DNA from: Acidobacteria bacterium UBA2999
Lineage (GTDB): Bacteria > Acidobacteriota > Vicinamibacteria > Vicinamibacterales > UBA2999
NCBI GenBank assembly: GCA_002346475.1
Contig: DDZV01000044.1
Coordinates: forward strand, 1 to 64,000
Direction of reading: 5' to 3'
DNA: 64,000 nt
Shown: piece by piece, positions 1 to 9,943 of the stretch
Layout of the letters: every line of letters starts with the position of its first letter
Numbering within the stretch: position 1 is the stretch's first letter
Program-made: the position numbers and the translations under genes
Notes under the pieces: generated by a model
What the model saw: the letters and a program-made list of their open reading frames with translations, nothing else
Database searches by the model: none
Told to the model about the DNA's origin: nothing

Positions 1-68
1 GACTTTACGTGTCATGCTCTTATCCCCTCTCTAGTTCTTTCTTTTATCCCTGCTAGACGTGTTCTTGT

Positions 69-1013
69 TCAGGGTGCCAGCGCTGAGTTGTTCTCCGTTA
101 CGGTCACTGTAAAGTTCACGGGTGTTGTAAAAATAGTGTCGTTGGCAACAGCTCGCAGCACATAGGTTCCAGGTTCACTAAAATGTGCCGTCGTGGTTGC
201 ATGTCCCCCAAGCTTATCAAGTTCGGTAGTCATGGGGTCGAAGGTTACCTTGCCTGGACCTCGGTAATGCAACCATGTCACTGCAAGTCCAGTTTTATAG
301 GCCAACGCTGAACTCACAACATCTGTTTGGGTGAAGTTCTTGCTCCGTACTAGTGGTACGACGAGCTTTGATTCTGCGCCAGGTCGAGAAAAGTAACGGC
401 TTGTATGTGGCCCAGGAAACCCATCATCTTTGACGAGTGCGCCTAGTTGCAATGGAGTGCCAACCGAGGCGGTCAGTGAAGTGGTGCCTTCGGCTTCAAT
501 CGACGGGGGTTCTGCGCGGAGTTCATCAGGTGTTGACATGCGTTGCGACCCTGTACGTTGCGACCGTAAAATTGTGTTGTCAAATTCGTAAAAGGGTGCA
601 ATCCATCCAATAGCTTGGTCAGTGCGTCCGTTGTGAGTCACTGTCCAGACTAGTTCTTGGTCAGCAAAATCTGCTGGCACACGCACTTTGAACACAAACA
701 TTTGGCGCTTGGGATAGAACTGTGTGGGTTGTCCTTGGTCTGCTGGGCCTGGGGAGAAGCTGTTGTTGACCCCAATAGGGATATTGGGTTCTTCTTTCAG
801 ATTGCGGTTGAGATATCCAAAGTACAGATTGTAGGACCCATCAGGATTGCGGTCCCAGCCTTCGTACGCAGGCTGCACGTTTTGACCGCGGATAAAGGCC
901 TGTTCAACGCTGTTTTGGGCGAATACCGTGTTGCCTGTTACGAGCAGGCTGAACATGATCACTGACAGACTAATGGCCAGTTGACGGGTTGCTTGGTTTT
1001 CACCTTTACTCAT
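69..1013 (-). CDS. Secreted protein of unknown function
   Basis: I do not recognise a named family. The 314-residue product starts with a charged n-region and a hydrophobic core ending near VFAQ, a good signal peptide, so it should be exported. The middle is rich in aromatic, Gly and Pro residues (GWDRNPDGSYNLYFGYLNRN), and the last 90 residues look like an all-beta, PKD-like fold ending in alternating Thr/Val. An ATG 36 bases upstream is in frame, but the start at 1013 has AGGAGGA about 7 bases before it and begins the signal peptide, so I prefer it. It lies downstream of the DUF1592-DUF1552 pair on the same strand, 177 bases away, and may be a partner of that exported system. Confidence 0.75.
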   Translation of the reverse strand: MSKGENQATRQLAISLSVIMFSLLVTGNTVFAQNSVEQAFIRGQNVQPAYEGWDRNPDGSYNLYFGYLNRNLKEEPNIPIGVNNSFSPGPADQGQPTQFYPKRQMFVFKVRVPADFADQELVWTVTHNGRTDQAIGWIAPFYEFDNTILRSQRTGSQRMSTPDELRAEPPSIEAEGTTSLTASVGTPLQLGALVKDDGFPGPHTSRYFSRPGAESKLVVPLVRSKNFTQTDVVSSALAYKTGLAVTWLHYRGPGKVTFDPMTTELDKLGGHATTTAHFSEPGTYVLRAVANDTIFTTPVNFTVTVTENNSALAP

Positions 1014-1190
1014 TAATGTATCCTCCTGGAACATCCGCACTTGGCGCATTTTACACCCGCCACTAAAACATGTCCAAAACTGTGTAATAAAATGTATTTA
1101 GCCCTACGGGCTCACGCTTAATTTGCTGCCAATCGTGCCTGTACGTTGGACTTTTTAACCAGGTTTTCTGATGGTGGTTTTCTGGATTAA

Positions 1191-2561
1191 TTACAGCCCA
1201 GCAAGTCTCCCGGTGCTATCACCAACACGTTCTAGAGGTGGTAATCCCACAAGGTCGGGGATGCTAAGTAGTAGATTTGCCATTGGGGTACCTGTTTCGT
1301 ACCGAAGATGTCTGTTGCCTTGCAGGCTGTTAGCAGCCCCACCCGCCAAGAGTAATGGCAATGGGTAATGGTTATGTAGATTACCGTTGCTCATGCCACT
1401 TCCGTACAGCACTAGCAATTTATCTAAAAGCGAACCATCGCCATCCGGCGTCGATCGAAGCTTTTCAAGATAGTAGGAAAATAGTTGCATGTGATAGGTG
1501 TTGATCTTTCCCATTTTGGCAATTTTCTCTTGGTCATTGCCGTGGTGGGAAAGTCCATGGTGTGCTTCTGGCACACCAATATTTGGGTAAGAGCGATAAC
1601 TCCCCTCTCGTGCGAGCAGAAATGTAATGACTCGAGTGATGTCACTTTGGAAGGCTAAAACCTGTAGATCGAACATCAGCTTAACGTGTTCTTCAAATTG
1701 ATCGGGGATACCAATAGGGGGACTTGGTAACGCAAGGTCCGCTTCATCCTGCTGGTCTTCAATTTTTTTGATCCGTTGCTCAAGTTCTCTGACACCGTCC
1801 AAATATTCTGTTAGCCGACTGCGGTCTTTTGGTCCCAAAGTTTTTTGTAGGGAAGCGACTTCCTGCTTCATAGAATCCAAGATGCTTTGATCTTGCTGAA
1901 GTTGTACTCGTCTAGTGGCAGGACTGCCTCCGTCACCAAACATTCTTTCAAACACCACGCGTGGATTAATTTCTGAGGGGAGTGGCGATGTTGGAGAGCT
2001 CCAGGACAGCGTGTTGAAGTAAGTGCAGGCGTACCCTGATTCGCAGCCACCCAGTAGCCCAAAATCATCTACTGCGAGTTGCAGTGATGGTAATTGCGTG
2101 TCCTTGCCAAGTTCACGAGCAATAATCTGATCAATTGTGATACCCGACTGCGGATCTGTTTCAGTGCGCTTCGGATGCACCGCACTTAACCAAGCTGCAC
2201 AGGCTCTCGCGTGATCGCCGTTCCCATCCCCTTGCGCTTCCATCGGCCTGGAACCGAGGCCAGACAGCACGACGAGCTGATTCTGAAATGATTCAATAGG
2301 CTTCATGGTTCCCGCGAGTTCGAACGCACGTTCTTTTCCAAGCGGTGTCCAAGTGTCGAGAACGGTACCGTCTGGGAGACGCATGTCCACAATCGTCCCG
2401 TTGGGAACATAGACACAAGAAAATCGGCGAACTGGTTTAGCCGGTGTTTTTGCCTGTACTGTTAACGCAGGCACCATCGCATCCAGCAATGGAAGGGCAA
2501 CAGCTGTACCTATGCCACGTAGGAAGGTTCGTCGAGGTAGGGACGTTCTGGTAATAATCAT
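1191..2561 (-). CDS. DUF1552 family protein with Tat signal
   Basis: The 456-residue product begins with a twin-arginine signal (SLPRRTFLRG followed by a hydrophobic stretch ending near VQA), so it is probably exported folded. The body matches what I know of the DUF1552 family: a YVPNG block, a conserved HARACAAWL segment, and a late HHGLSHHG segment resembling sulfatase/DUF1501-type metal sites. DUF1552 genes usually sit beside DUF1592/DUF1588 cytochrome-like genes in Planctomycetes and Acidobacteria, and here the DUF1592 gene ends only 21 bases upstream, so the two are very probably co-transcribed. The start has AAGGAA 9 bases upstream. The biochemical role of the family is not established; a role with the neighbouring haem protein is inference. 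Confidence 0.88.
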   Translation of the reverse strand: MIITRTSLPRRTFLRGIGTAVALPLLDAMVPALTVQAKTPAKPVRRFSCVYVPNGTIVDMRLPDGTVLDTWTPLGKERAFELAGTMKPIESFQNQLVVLSGLGSRPMEAQGDGNGDHARACAAWLSAVHPKRTETDPQSGITIDQIIARELGKDTQLPSLQLAVDDFGLLGGCESGYACTYFNTLSWSSPTSPLPSEINPRVVFERMFGDGGSPATRRVQLQQDQSILDSMKQEVASLQKTLGPKDRSRLTEYLDGVRELEQRIKKIEDQQDEADLALPSPPIGIPDQFEEHVKLMFDLQVLAFQSDITRVITFLLAREGSYRSYPNIGVPEAHHGLSHHGNDQEKIAKMGKINTYHMQLFSYYLEKLRSTPDGDGSLLDKLLVLYGSGMSNGNLHNHYPLPLLLAGGAANSLQGNRHLRYETGTPMANLLLSIPDLVGLPPLERVGDSTGRLAGL

Positions 2562-2582
2562 TCGAAGAATTTCCTTGCTATA

Positions 2583-5063
2583 TTATGGAACTGTTTCAAT
2601 TGAATGTGCAATTTTTAGAGCTGGTTGCTCTGGTATTCGATTCATTAGAAATGGCGTGCTTTTTACAATTCCCGTAATAATTGCACTGAAGGAGTACTTC
2701 TCGTGTGATGCGTCACGCTCAATTGTACGAATTGCTGGAAAGTCGTAGTGTTCGATGCCTCGTCCAAGGGCGTATATAAAAAGTTTCTCTGTCATAGCTT
2801 GGACAAACAAGGCTGGTCTACTAAGCAGTGCTTGCCGTAAGCCTGCAGGCCCGTTAAAGGTTGCACCGTTTGGAAGAGCTCCAGATGCATCGATGGCTAC
2901 CCGTTCTTCCGTGACCCGGAGTGCCCCAGCTGTATCAATTGCAACCCCGACATCCTCTTCGCGTGCGCGGCCGATAGCATCAAAGTTTTCTAGTGCTAAT
3001 CCAAGCGGGTCAAGTTTCGCGTGGCAACCGGCACATACAGGGTTCGCCCGGTGTGCAACCATCCGTTCTCTCATTGACAGCACTGCCACATCGAGATCTG
3101 GTTCCATGAGTTCTGGCACGTCAGGCGGTGGTGGCGGTGGCGGGGATGCCAGGAGATTTTCAAGAATCCATTTGCCTCGCATCACTGGGGAGGTTCGTGT
3201 TGGATACGAGGTAACTGTTAGGATGCTTCCATGCCCAAGAAGGCCTCGGCGTTGAGGATCAGTTACAGGGACACGCCTGAAGCGATCTCCGACAATACCT
3301 GGTACGCCATAGTGTCGTGCGAGTCGCTCATTTAAGAATGTATAGTCAGCATCAAGCAAGTCAAGCACGCTGCGGTCTTCACGCATGATGCTTTCAAATA
3401 GGAGTTCTGTTTCTTGACGAAATGCTTGTCTAAGATTGTCGTCAAATTCTGGAAAGAGGCGTGGGTTAGGGACTGCACCACGAAGATTGCGGAGGTACAG
3501 CCATTGCCCCCCGAAGTTGTTAACTAATGCCGTAGCCTTTGGGTCAGCTAACATACGTCGTACTTGTGACTCTAGAACGGATGGTTCGCTCAGACGACCA
3601 GCTTCGGCGAGTTCAATTAATTCGTTGTCTGGAATACTGCTCCAGAGAAAAAAGGATAGTCGTGATGCTAATTCTAAATTGGTAATCGTGTAAGTTGTGC
3701 CAGGTTGTGCGTTTGGTTCATGCTCAAAACGAAAAACAAATTGTGGGCTTGCCAAGATACGTCGCAGGACTAATTCGATACCAGCTTCAAAGCCGTCAGT
3801 CTTATAACCTGTTTCGTAGAATTTGATCAGGTTGTCAACTTCGTTCTCAGTGATGGGGCGGCGATAAGCACGACGAGCGAGTGTCGTAACGATAGTTTTT
3901 GCACATGCGTGGTCAGAAGTTACCGCAGATGGACGACATACAAAGATACGCTCGCGGCTAGGAGTTTTCGCGACGGGCGCTTTGAGTGCTTCCCGGTCGA
4001 AGGGACCACTAATTGCCACGCTTCCAATACGCGGCATTCCGTCGAAGCCACCCTCTGCAAGCGCAGAAGTTTTTTGAAGAAATGCAACACCAATGTCGTG
4101 TGGACCCGCTTCAATAAAAACTTGGGTTTCCAGTTCATCATCCGCGTCTGCTGTAATGGCAGCATCTGCGGCTTCTATTCCTTGTAGTTCGGCGTACTTG
4201 CCTCCACCGACGGTCACATGTAAGAGACGCTTGCCGTCAAGTGTGATTTCGGTAATGTGTTCTTCTTGGAGACCGATGACGGCCTCTTGAACGTTACGCG
4301 CCAATTTAACTTGAATGTTGTAAGTTGCATCGACTGGGAAGTGGTGTCGTACAAACAATCCGCCTCGTGTGCCAAAGGGCAATTTTTCGAAACGACTGTC
4401 TTGATTTAAATCAGCTGGTGCACGATAGACTTCAGTGGTCGGTAAGACTGCGCCGTGTCCAATAGCAATTCTGCTAATTTTTCTGGCTGCTGTAACGTAT
4501 TGCTCAAGTAATAGTGGGGAGACCCTGAGAGCGTCAGCTATATTATCAAACCCGTGGGTGGAATCATCCTGTGGTAGGAGGGATGTGACATCGATATCTA
4601 GTGCAAGAAGATCTCTAATCGCGTTGGCGTACTCTGTTCGGTTGAGCCGATGGAGAGTTGGTTTTCCTGGATTCGGACTCACTCGTGCTGCGTGGTCGAG
4701 CGTATCTTCAAGCCAAGAGGCCAGTGCGTCATAGGTAGCATGGTCAGGACGGGCTTGCCCTGCTGGTGGCATTTCTCCTGTTCGAAGCTTACGAATTACT
4801 TTTTCCCAGGTGTCTCCCTGGTCAGCAACCTCTCTTAGGTCAAGTGTATCGAATGCGATATTTGCTGTTCGGAGGCGTTGGTTGTGGCAGGTTACACAGT
4901 AGGTATCAAATACAGCACGATACGAATCAAGTGCTGAGCCAGGACTTAATTTTTGGTCTTGTTGCTGCGTTGCAGCCTCAGCTTGCTCAAATATCGAGCT
5001 TTTGCCAGCGGTCAATAGCGTGCAAACAATTACGGCAATAATGGCCAATCGGCCCATTGTCAT
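2583..5063 (-). CDS. DUF1592/DUF1588/DUF1587-type cytochrome protein
   Basis: This 826-residue exported protein has the domain order of planctomycete-type cytochrome proteins. After a signal peptide comes an N-terminal c-type haem motif CVTCH at residues 56-60 (with Met-Pro-Pro about 45 residues later), then DUF1587-, DUF1595- and DUF1592-like regions, and finally a DUF1588 region holding a second motif, CAGCH, at 677-681. It is likely a periplasmic dihaem protein, possibly an oxidase or electron-transfer partner; the substrate is unknown. The open frame reaches back to 5171, but AAGGAG lies 7 bases before the ATG at 5063, which also starts the signal peptide. The gene overlaps nothing and diverges from the ankyrin gene. 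Haem attachment would need the Ccm system encoded at 19.4-26.7 kb. Confidence 0.88.
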   Translation of the reverse strand: MTMGRLAIIAVIVCTLLTAGKSSIFEQAEAATQQQDQKLSPGSALDSYRAVFDTYCVTCHNQRLRTANIAFDTLDLREVADQGDTWEKVIRKLRTGEMPPAGQARPDHATYDALASWLEDTLDHAARVSPNPGKPTLHRLNRTEYANAIRDLLALDIDVTSLLPQDDSTHGFDNIADALRVSPLLLEQYVTAARKISRIAIGHGAVLPTTEVYRAPADLNQDSRFEKLPFGTRGGLFVRHHFPVDATYNIQVKLARNVQEAVIGLQEEHITEITLDGKRLLHVTVGGGKYAELQGIEAADAAITADADDELETQVFIEAGPHDIGVAFLQKTSALAEGGFDGMPRIGSVAISGPFDREALKAPVAKTPSRERIFVCRPSAVTSDHACAKTIVTTLARRAYRRPITENEVDNLIKFYETGYKTDGFEAGIELVLRRILASPQFVFRFEHEPNAQPGTTYTITNLELASRLSFFLWSSIPDNELIELAEAGRLSEPSVLESQVRRMLADPKATALVNNFGGQWLYLRNLRGAVPNPRLFPEFDDNLRQAFRQETELLFESIMREDRSVLDLLDADYTFLNERLARHYGVPGIVGDRFRRVPVTDPQRRGLLGHGSILTVTSYPTRTSPVMRGKWILENLLASPPPPPPPDVPELMEPDLDVAVLSMRERMVAHRANPVCAGCHAKLDPLGLALENFDAIGRAREEDVGVAIDTAGALRVTEERVAIDASGALPNGATFNGPAGLRQALLSRPALFVQAMTEKLFIYALGRGIEHYDFPAIRTIERDASHEKYSFSAIITGIVKSTPFLMNRIPEQPALKIAHSIETVP

Positions 5064-5114
5064 TGGCGAACTCCTTCGTAGCAGGACAGAAATGAGCCTG
5101 CTAGGATAAGACGC

Positions 5115-5120
5115 ATTATA
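5115..5120 (-). promoter_or_regulatory. Candidate -10 box for DUF1592-DUF1552 operon
   Basis: Read on the minus strand this is a perfect TATAAT. It would give a leader of roughly 45 bases ending in the AAGGAG ribosome site of the DUF1592 gene. I see no good -35 hexamer at 16-18 bases, so it is only a candidate. The same bases also read TATAAT on the plus strand, offset by two, and could serve the divergent ankyrin gene. Confidence 0.3.
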
Positions 5121-5176
5121 ATACGTCAGTTTTTCACCATGATCATTGAGTTCAATTGCGCTATAACACACTTGTT

Positions 5177-6646
5177 ATGAGTATCACGCGTCGGGTCTTC
5201 CAGCAACGTTCCAGCAGGTGTTTGGTCCTGGGTTTTAGTGCTAAGCATATTCTGTGCGGGTTCTTCGTCTGCATGCTCTTTTTTTATTCTGATGCTACAG
5301 CAAACGATGGTCGGTTGGCAGATGCAGTACAACAGCAGGATGCTACGACTGTTGAACAATTGCTAGGACAGCGTATCGATGTAAATGGAGTACAGACTGA
5401 TGGTACGACGGCATTGCATTGGGCTGCGCATTGGAATGATTTGAAGGTAGCTTCAGCTCTCATACGGGCTGGCGCTAATCTAGACGCTGCGAATCGCTAT
5501 GGTTCAACGCCATTGCTTTTAGCATGTGAAAACGGCAGTGCACCGCTGATCAAGATGATGATGACTGCCGGTGCAGACCCGAACTTGTCACCAACTGGTG
5601 AGCCCCCAATTATGATTGCCACACGCACTGGAAATATTGAAGCAGTGCGTGCTTTAGTGACTGCTGGTGCAGAAGTAAACGGCACTGAAATGTGGCGGGG
5701 ACAAACAGCACTTATGTGGGCAGCTGCAGGAAATTTTTCAGAGCTTGCATCTTTCCTCATAGAGCAAGGGGCTACAGTTGATGCATCTTCCCCAGGGGGA
5801 TTCACTGCATTACTCTTTGCTGCTCGTGAGGGTGCTAGCGACGCGGCCCGTGTTCTTATTAATCATGGAGCAAATCTTGATATAACACTCAAGGATGGAA
5901 GTGGTGCCCTTGCTACAGCGATCAAGCACCTGCATTACGAGCTGGCAGCGTACTTGCTACGGAGTAGTGCAAGTCCTACAGCTACCGACCAGGCTGGTGC
6001 AACACCACTGCACATCCTAGTTGAGGCACGCAATCCAAGTGCACGAGATGCTTTACAGATGCCCACAGGTAATGTTGATAGCCTGGAACTTATGAAGCAG
6101 TTACTTGATGCTGGTGCAGATCCAAGTCAACGAACCTTAGAAGTTCCCGATCGACCAACGAATGAGAGAGCAATTTTAATTGATGTTGGCGTTAACCTCG
6201 GAGGGGCCACGCCTTTTTTACTTGCTGCCAAAGGCGCGGATGTGCCAGCACTGCGTTTGTTGTTGTCTTACGGTGCTGACCGGACATTAAGTACGTTGCA
6301 ACAGGTGACGCCATTAATGGTTGCGGCTGGCATTGGTTATATTGAGTCCAATGATGCTGGGGCAAGTACAGAATCTGAGATTTTAGAGACTCTGTCATTT
6401 TTGCTTGATCTTGGGGTTGATATTAACGACTCAAGCGTGCATGGACAAACGGCACTTCATGGGAGTGTCTATCGTGGGAACAATGCGATAGTACGTTTTC
6501 TCGTAGATCATGGTGCAATGTTTGAAATGGCTGATGTCTATGGGCGCACTCCATTAATACTCGCGGAGCAGGGGTTTAATCATATGGGGCACTACCGGCG
6601 TGAAGATCAAGCGGTTCTATTACGTGCATTAAAAGCTAGACAATAA
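5177..6646 (+). CDS. Exported ankyrin-repeat protein
   Basis: The 489-residue product has a long N-terminal hydrophobic segment (about residues 17-42) after an arginine-rich stretch, so it is exported or anchored in the inner membrane with the repeats outside. From about residue 50 to the end it is a run of roughly ten ankyrin repeats, recognisable by G-x-T-x-L-x-x-A blocks such as DGTTALHWAAHW, YGSTPLLLACENG, GQTALMWAAAGN and GQTALHGSVYRGN, so it is a binding scaffold rather than an enzyme. A TTG at 5156 is in frame, but the ATG at 5177 fits the signal better; neither has a clear ribosome site. It heads a run of six same-strand genes for exported proteins and may organise them. Confidence 0.85.
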   Translation: MSITRRVFQQRSSRCLVLGFSAKHILCGFFVCMLFFYSDATANDGRLADAVQQQDATTVEQLLGQRIDVNGVQTDGTTALHWAAHWNDLKVASALIRAGANLDAANRYGSTPLLLACENGSAPLIKMMMTAGADPNLSPTGEPPIMIATRTGNIEAVRALVTAGAEVNGTEMWRGQTALMWAAAGNFSELASFLIEQGATVDASSPGGFTALLFAAREGASDAARVLINHGANLDITLKDGSGALATAIKHLHYELAAYLLRSSASPTATDQAGATPLHILVEARNPSARDALQMPTGNVDSLELMKQLLDAGADPSQRTLEVPDRPTNERAILIDVGVNLGGATPFLLAAKGADVPALRLLLSYGADRTLSTLQQVTPLMVAAGIGYIESNDAGASTESEILETLSFLLDLGVDINDSSVHGQTALHGSVYRGNNAIVRFLVDHGAMFEMADVYGRTPLILAEQGFNHMGHYRREDQAVLLRALKARQ

Positions 6647-6680
6647 TTATCTAGGCAACAGTTTTTTTTGGAGGAATGGC

Positions 6681-8846
6681 ATGTTGATGAAAAGAGTCGT
6701 AGGTTTTGGACTCCCGTTGTTGGGCATAATTTTGTTATCCGTTGCCATTCGGCCTGAGATCAATGCCTCGCAAGCTGATGACATTGCAATTGACCAGGAC
6801 GATCTGGCTGGTGTAGTCACAAGTACAAAGGGCCCCGAAGCTGGTGTTTGGGTCATTGCTGAGACTTACGATCTTCCAACAGGATTCCGTAAGATCGTAG
6901 TTACAGACGAGCATGGGCGTTACCTCGTTCCAGATCTGCCATCCGCTACTTACGACGTGTGGGTGCGTGGATATGGATTGATTGATTCACCAAAAGTGCA
7001 AACTGAGCAAGGTCAGATTCTCAACTTGCGTGCTGTTGTTGCGCCGGATGCACAGGCAGCAGCGGAGTATTATCCTGCTAATTATTGGTTCTCACTGCTT
7101 GAGATGCCACCTGCTTCCGAGTTTCCGGGGACTGGTCGGAGCGGAAATGGCATCCCTACGTTAATGAAAACACAGGCGCAGTATGTGGGGAATGTGAAAG
7201 GTGCATGTAATTCTTGTCATCAGATGGGCACAAAGGCCACCCGTGAATTTCCTGAGAGCCTTGGTCGTTTCCCAGACTCACTGGCTGCGTGGGATAGGCG
7301 TGTCAAATCAGGGCAGCAAGGTGGGGGGATGGCTTCTGCATTTGCGCGTCTAGGTCCTCATCGGAAAGCCTTTGCGGATTGGACCGATCGTATTGAACGT
7401 GGAGAAGTGCCAGCGGCACCTCCGCGGCCACAGGGTGTTGAACGTGCAGTTGTTATTTCTCAATGGGATTGGTCTCATGATCAGGCCTTTGTCCATGATC
7501 TGGTCTCCACGGATAAACGTAACCCAACACTTAACAGTTACGGCCCAGTGTATAGCGTGAATCGTCACCATAATCCTGACGTTAACAGTCTTGATCCTTT
7601 AAAACACACTGCAGAGACTACAATTACAGTGCCAGTCCGTGATCTGAGCACTCCTTTCTCAACAGCTCAAACGATGCCAGCATCGTCTCCCTATTGGGAT
7701 GAGGAGCTTGTATGGTCGAACCGTGCCAATGTTCATAACCCGATGCTCGATGATCAAAACCGTTTGTGGTCTACGGCAACTGTTCGGCCACCAGAGAATC
7801 CTGACTTTTGTCGAGAGGGCTCAGCGCATCCATCGGCACAGCATTTTCCGTTAAATCAAAGTAGGCGGCATTTAGCAATGTATGACCCAGACACCCAAGA
7901 GGTTGAGGTGTTCGGTACGTGTTTCAATACGCACCACCTATTCTTCTCTGAAGATGCAAACGACACACTTTGGTTTAGCACTCTGAGCGATGTTTTAGGT
8001 TGGTTTGATACGAAGGCCTGGGATGCTACCGGAGACATTGCAAAATCACAGGGCTGGATGCCGTTTGTGCTTGACCTTAATGGGAACGGAAAACTTGATG
8101 AGTATGTAGAGCCAGGTGATCCTGTTGATCCGACGAAGGATCAACGGATTCGTGGCGTGGGAACAGGTGGGATGGCCAATTACGGTGTAATGCCGAGTCC
8201 AGTTGATGATGCTATATGGATTTCAGCAGCAGCAACTCCAGGTATGATCCTGCGAATTGATCCAGGTTCTAATCCCCCATTTACGTCATTGGCAGAGGTG
8301 TATGAACCTCCATTGCCTGGACATACAACACGAGGTATTGATGTTGATCGTAGCGGTGTTGTTTGGGCAGCGTTAAATAGCGGACATCTCGCAAGTTTTG
8401 ATCGACGTAAGTGCAAAGTCCTTAATGGTCCTACTGCAACTGGAAAGCATTGCCCCGAAGGGTGGACTTTATACCAAACACCTGGGCCTAATTTTAAGGG
8501 CGTAAGCGACTCCGGCAGTGCAGACTTTCATTACTACAACTGGGTGGATCAGTTCGACACCTTTGGTCTTGGTCCTGATACTCCCATTGCAAACGGGACA
8601 CTCTCTGATGCTTTGCTAGCATTCCGCCCCGATGATGGTGAATTTGTAGTTTTACGTGTGCCGTATCCCATGGGCTTTTACACACGTGGTCTGGATGGTC
8701 GCATTGATGATCCTTCTGCGGGATGGAAAGGCAAAGGACTCTGGGCTACGTATAGCAGTATGGCGCCGTGGCACTACGAAGGTGGAAAGGGACAGGGTAG
8801 CAAAGCCGTACATTTCCAGCTTCGCCCAGATCCTTTAGCAAAATAA
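6681..8846 (+). CDS. Exported haem-motif beta-propeller with Cna/CPR domain
   Basis: This 721-residue protein starts with a signal peptide, followed by a carboxypeptidase-regulatory-like beta-sandwich (about residues 45-115: LAGVVTSTKGPEAGVWV, then DEHGRYLVPDLPSATYDV). A c-type haem site, CNSCH, lies at 176-180. The rest looks like a Vgb/streptogramin-lyase type beta-propeller, with blades such as RGIDVDRSGVVWAALNSGH. The order beta-sandwich, single haem, propeller is known to me only from environmental Acidobacteria-like genomes and has no assigned function. GGAGG lies 6 bases before the ATG. The gene sits 34 bases after the ankyrin gene and 12 bases before the next, so it is within an operon. 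It may be a periplasmic dehydrogenase-like or sensor protein; that is inference. Confidence 0.85.
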   Translation: MLMKRVVGFGLPLLGIILLSVAIRPEINASQADDIAIDQDDLAGVVTSTKGPEAGVWVIAETYDLPTGFRKIVVTDEHGRYLVPDLPSATYDVWVRGYGLIDSPKVQTEQGQILNLRAVVAPDAQAAAEYYPANYWFSLLEMPPASEFPGTGRSGNGIPTLMKTQAQYVGNVKGACNSCHQMGTKATREFPESLGRFPDSLAAWDRRVKSGQQGGGMASAFARLGPHRKAFADWTDRIERGEVPAAPPRPQGVERAVVISQWDWSHDQAFVHDLVSTDKRNPTLNSYGPVYSVNRHHNPDVNSLDPLKHTAETTITVPVRDLSTPFSTAQTMPASSPYWDEELVWSNRANVHNPMLDDQNRLWSTATVRPPENPDFCREGSAHPSAQHFPLNQSRRHLAMYDPDTQEVEVFGTCFNTHHLFFSEDANDTLWFSTLSDVLGWFDTKAWDATGDIAKSQGWMPFVLDLNGNGKLDEYVEPGDPVDPTKDQRIRGVGTGGMANYGVMPSPVDDAIWISAAATPGMILRIDPGSNPPFTSLAEVYEPPLPGHTTRGIDVDRSGVVWAALNSGHLASFDRRKCKVLNGPTATGKHCPEGWTLYQTPGPNFKGVSDSGSADFHYYNWVDQFDTFGLGPDTPIANGTLSDALLAFRPDDGEFVVLRVPYPMGFYTRGLDGRIDDPSAGWKGKGLWATYSSMAPWHYEGGKGQGSKAVHFQLRPDPLAK

Positions 8847-8858
8847 GGTTGATGTTTG

Positions 8859-9875
8859 ATGAGAAGTTCTGTGCGTTGCTTGTCGGGAGTTCTTATTGCA
8901 TGTTTTATAGGTAGTCAATCTGGATTCGCACAATCGTATGTTGACGATGTAGTGGTTCGATTGGATCCTGCACTGGACGAGATTATTGATTCCAATGCGA
9001 AGTTAGAAATTCTCAAAGAAGACTACTTTGGAGCAACAGAAGGTCCCGTTTGGGTTGAAGATGATGCGGCGGGGTATCTATTATTCAGCGATCAAGCCGC
9101 GAACCGTATCTACAAATGGACACCTGATGGAACGTTCTCTATTTTTCTAGAGCCCTCAGGATTTACTGGAAATTTACGAGAAATTGATCTCAATGGTTCG
9201 GTCTACAACCTTGGGCGGCTATATGTGTCTCTCCTTGGTTCCAATGGCCTTGCTCTTGACCGTGAAGGTCGATTGCTTATGTGTACTCATGGTGACCGTG
9301 CACTTGTGCGACTTGAGGAAGATGGCACAAGAACCGTGTTGGCAGATCGTTTTGAAGGTAAGCGACTGAATGGTCCAAACGATCTGGCCGTGAGGTCTGA
9401 CGGTTCAATTTATTTTACCGACCTTGGGGTTCTTGCTGGAAAAGAGCTTCCACCGAGTGTGTACCGGTGGAAGGATGGTGCGTTGCAGTTGCTGGCTAGC
9501 AATGTTCAAGGTGGGTCGGCGAATGGAATTGCACTAAGCCCAGAGGAGGAATATCTTTACGTGGCAGCCTCGCGAAAAGTCGTAAGATATCGCGTACTCC
9601 CTGACGGTTCGATCTCAAACCAAGAAGTTTTTGTAGATATGTCTGGTGCAACCGAGCGTGGTGGACCTGATGGTATTAAGGTGGATCAACGTGGCAATGT
9701 TTGGTTTGGTGGTCCAGGAGGGTTGTGGGTTGTTTCTCCTGAAGGCACGCGACTTGGACTTATTCGTAATGAGCGGAATATTAATTTGGCTTTTGGTGAT
9801 GCTGATGGCAAGGGTCTTTATATCACCACCTTTACAGGCCTTGTCAGAATTCGCCTAAATTCATCCGCACGTTGA
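8859..9875 (+). CDS. SMP-30/gluconolactonase-like beta-propeller
   Basis: A signal peptide ending near GFAQS is followed by a six-bladed SMP-30/gluconolactonase/LRE fold (338 residues). The family's metal-ligand positions are visible: Glu in TEGPVW, Asn in LNGPNDLAV and Asp in GGPDGIKVD. Known relatives hydrolyse sugar lactones in a divalent-metal-dependent way, so lactone hydrolysis in the periplasm is the best guess, but the substrate cannot be read from sequence. The ATG at 8859 is preferred over the TTG one codon before; AAGG lies about 10 bases upstream. It follows the haem-propeller gene by 12 bases and could act on the lactone product of an oxidation carried out by the neighbours, which would give the operon a pathway logic. 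Confidence 0.85.
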   Translation: MRSSVRCLSGVLIACFIGSQSGFAQSYVDDVVVRLDPALDEIIDSNAKLEILKEDYFGATEGPVWVEDDAAGYLLFSDQAANRIYKWTPDGTFSIFLEPSGFTGNLREIDLNGSVYNLGRLYVSLLGSNGLALDREGRLLMCTHGDRALVRLEEDGTRTVLADRFEGKRLNGPNDLAVRSDGSIYFTDLGVLAGKELPPSVYRWKDGALQLLASNVQGGSANGIALSPEEEYLYVAASRKVVRYRVLPDGSISNQEVFVDMSGATERGGPDGIKVDQRGNVWFGGPGGLWVVSPEGTRLGLIRNERNINLAFGDADGKGLYITTFTGLVRIRLNSSAR

Positions 9876-9943
9876 CACGGCTTCGAGCGTTAGCAGTAGT
9901 CAGTTTCTAGGTTGAGCTTCGTTATTGAACAGAAAGGAAAAGG

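Noticed and set aside
1..68. Possible gene end or terminator at the window start
   Set aside because: Pyrimidine-rich sequence without an open frame or a stable hairpin; nothing supportable.
2755..3255. Plus-strand frame of 166 codons
   Set aside because: Shadow of the DUF1592 gene; its Gly/Ser/Arg-rich content mirrors the opposite strand coding.
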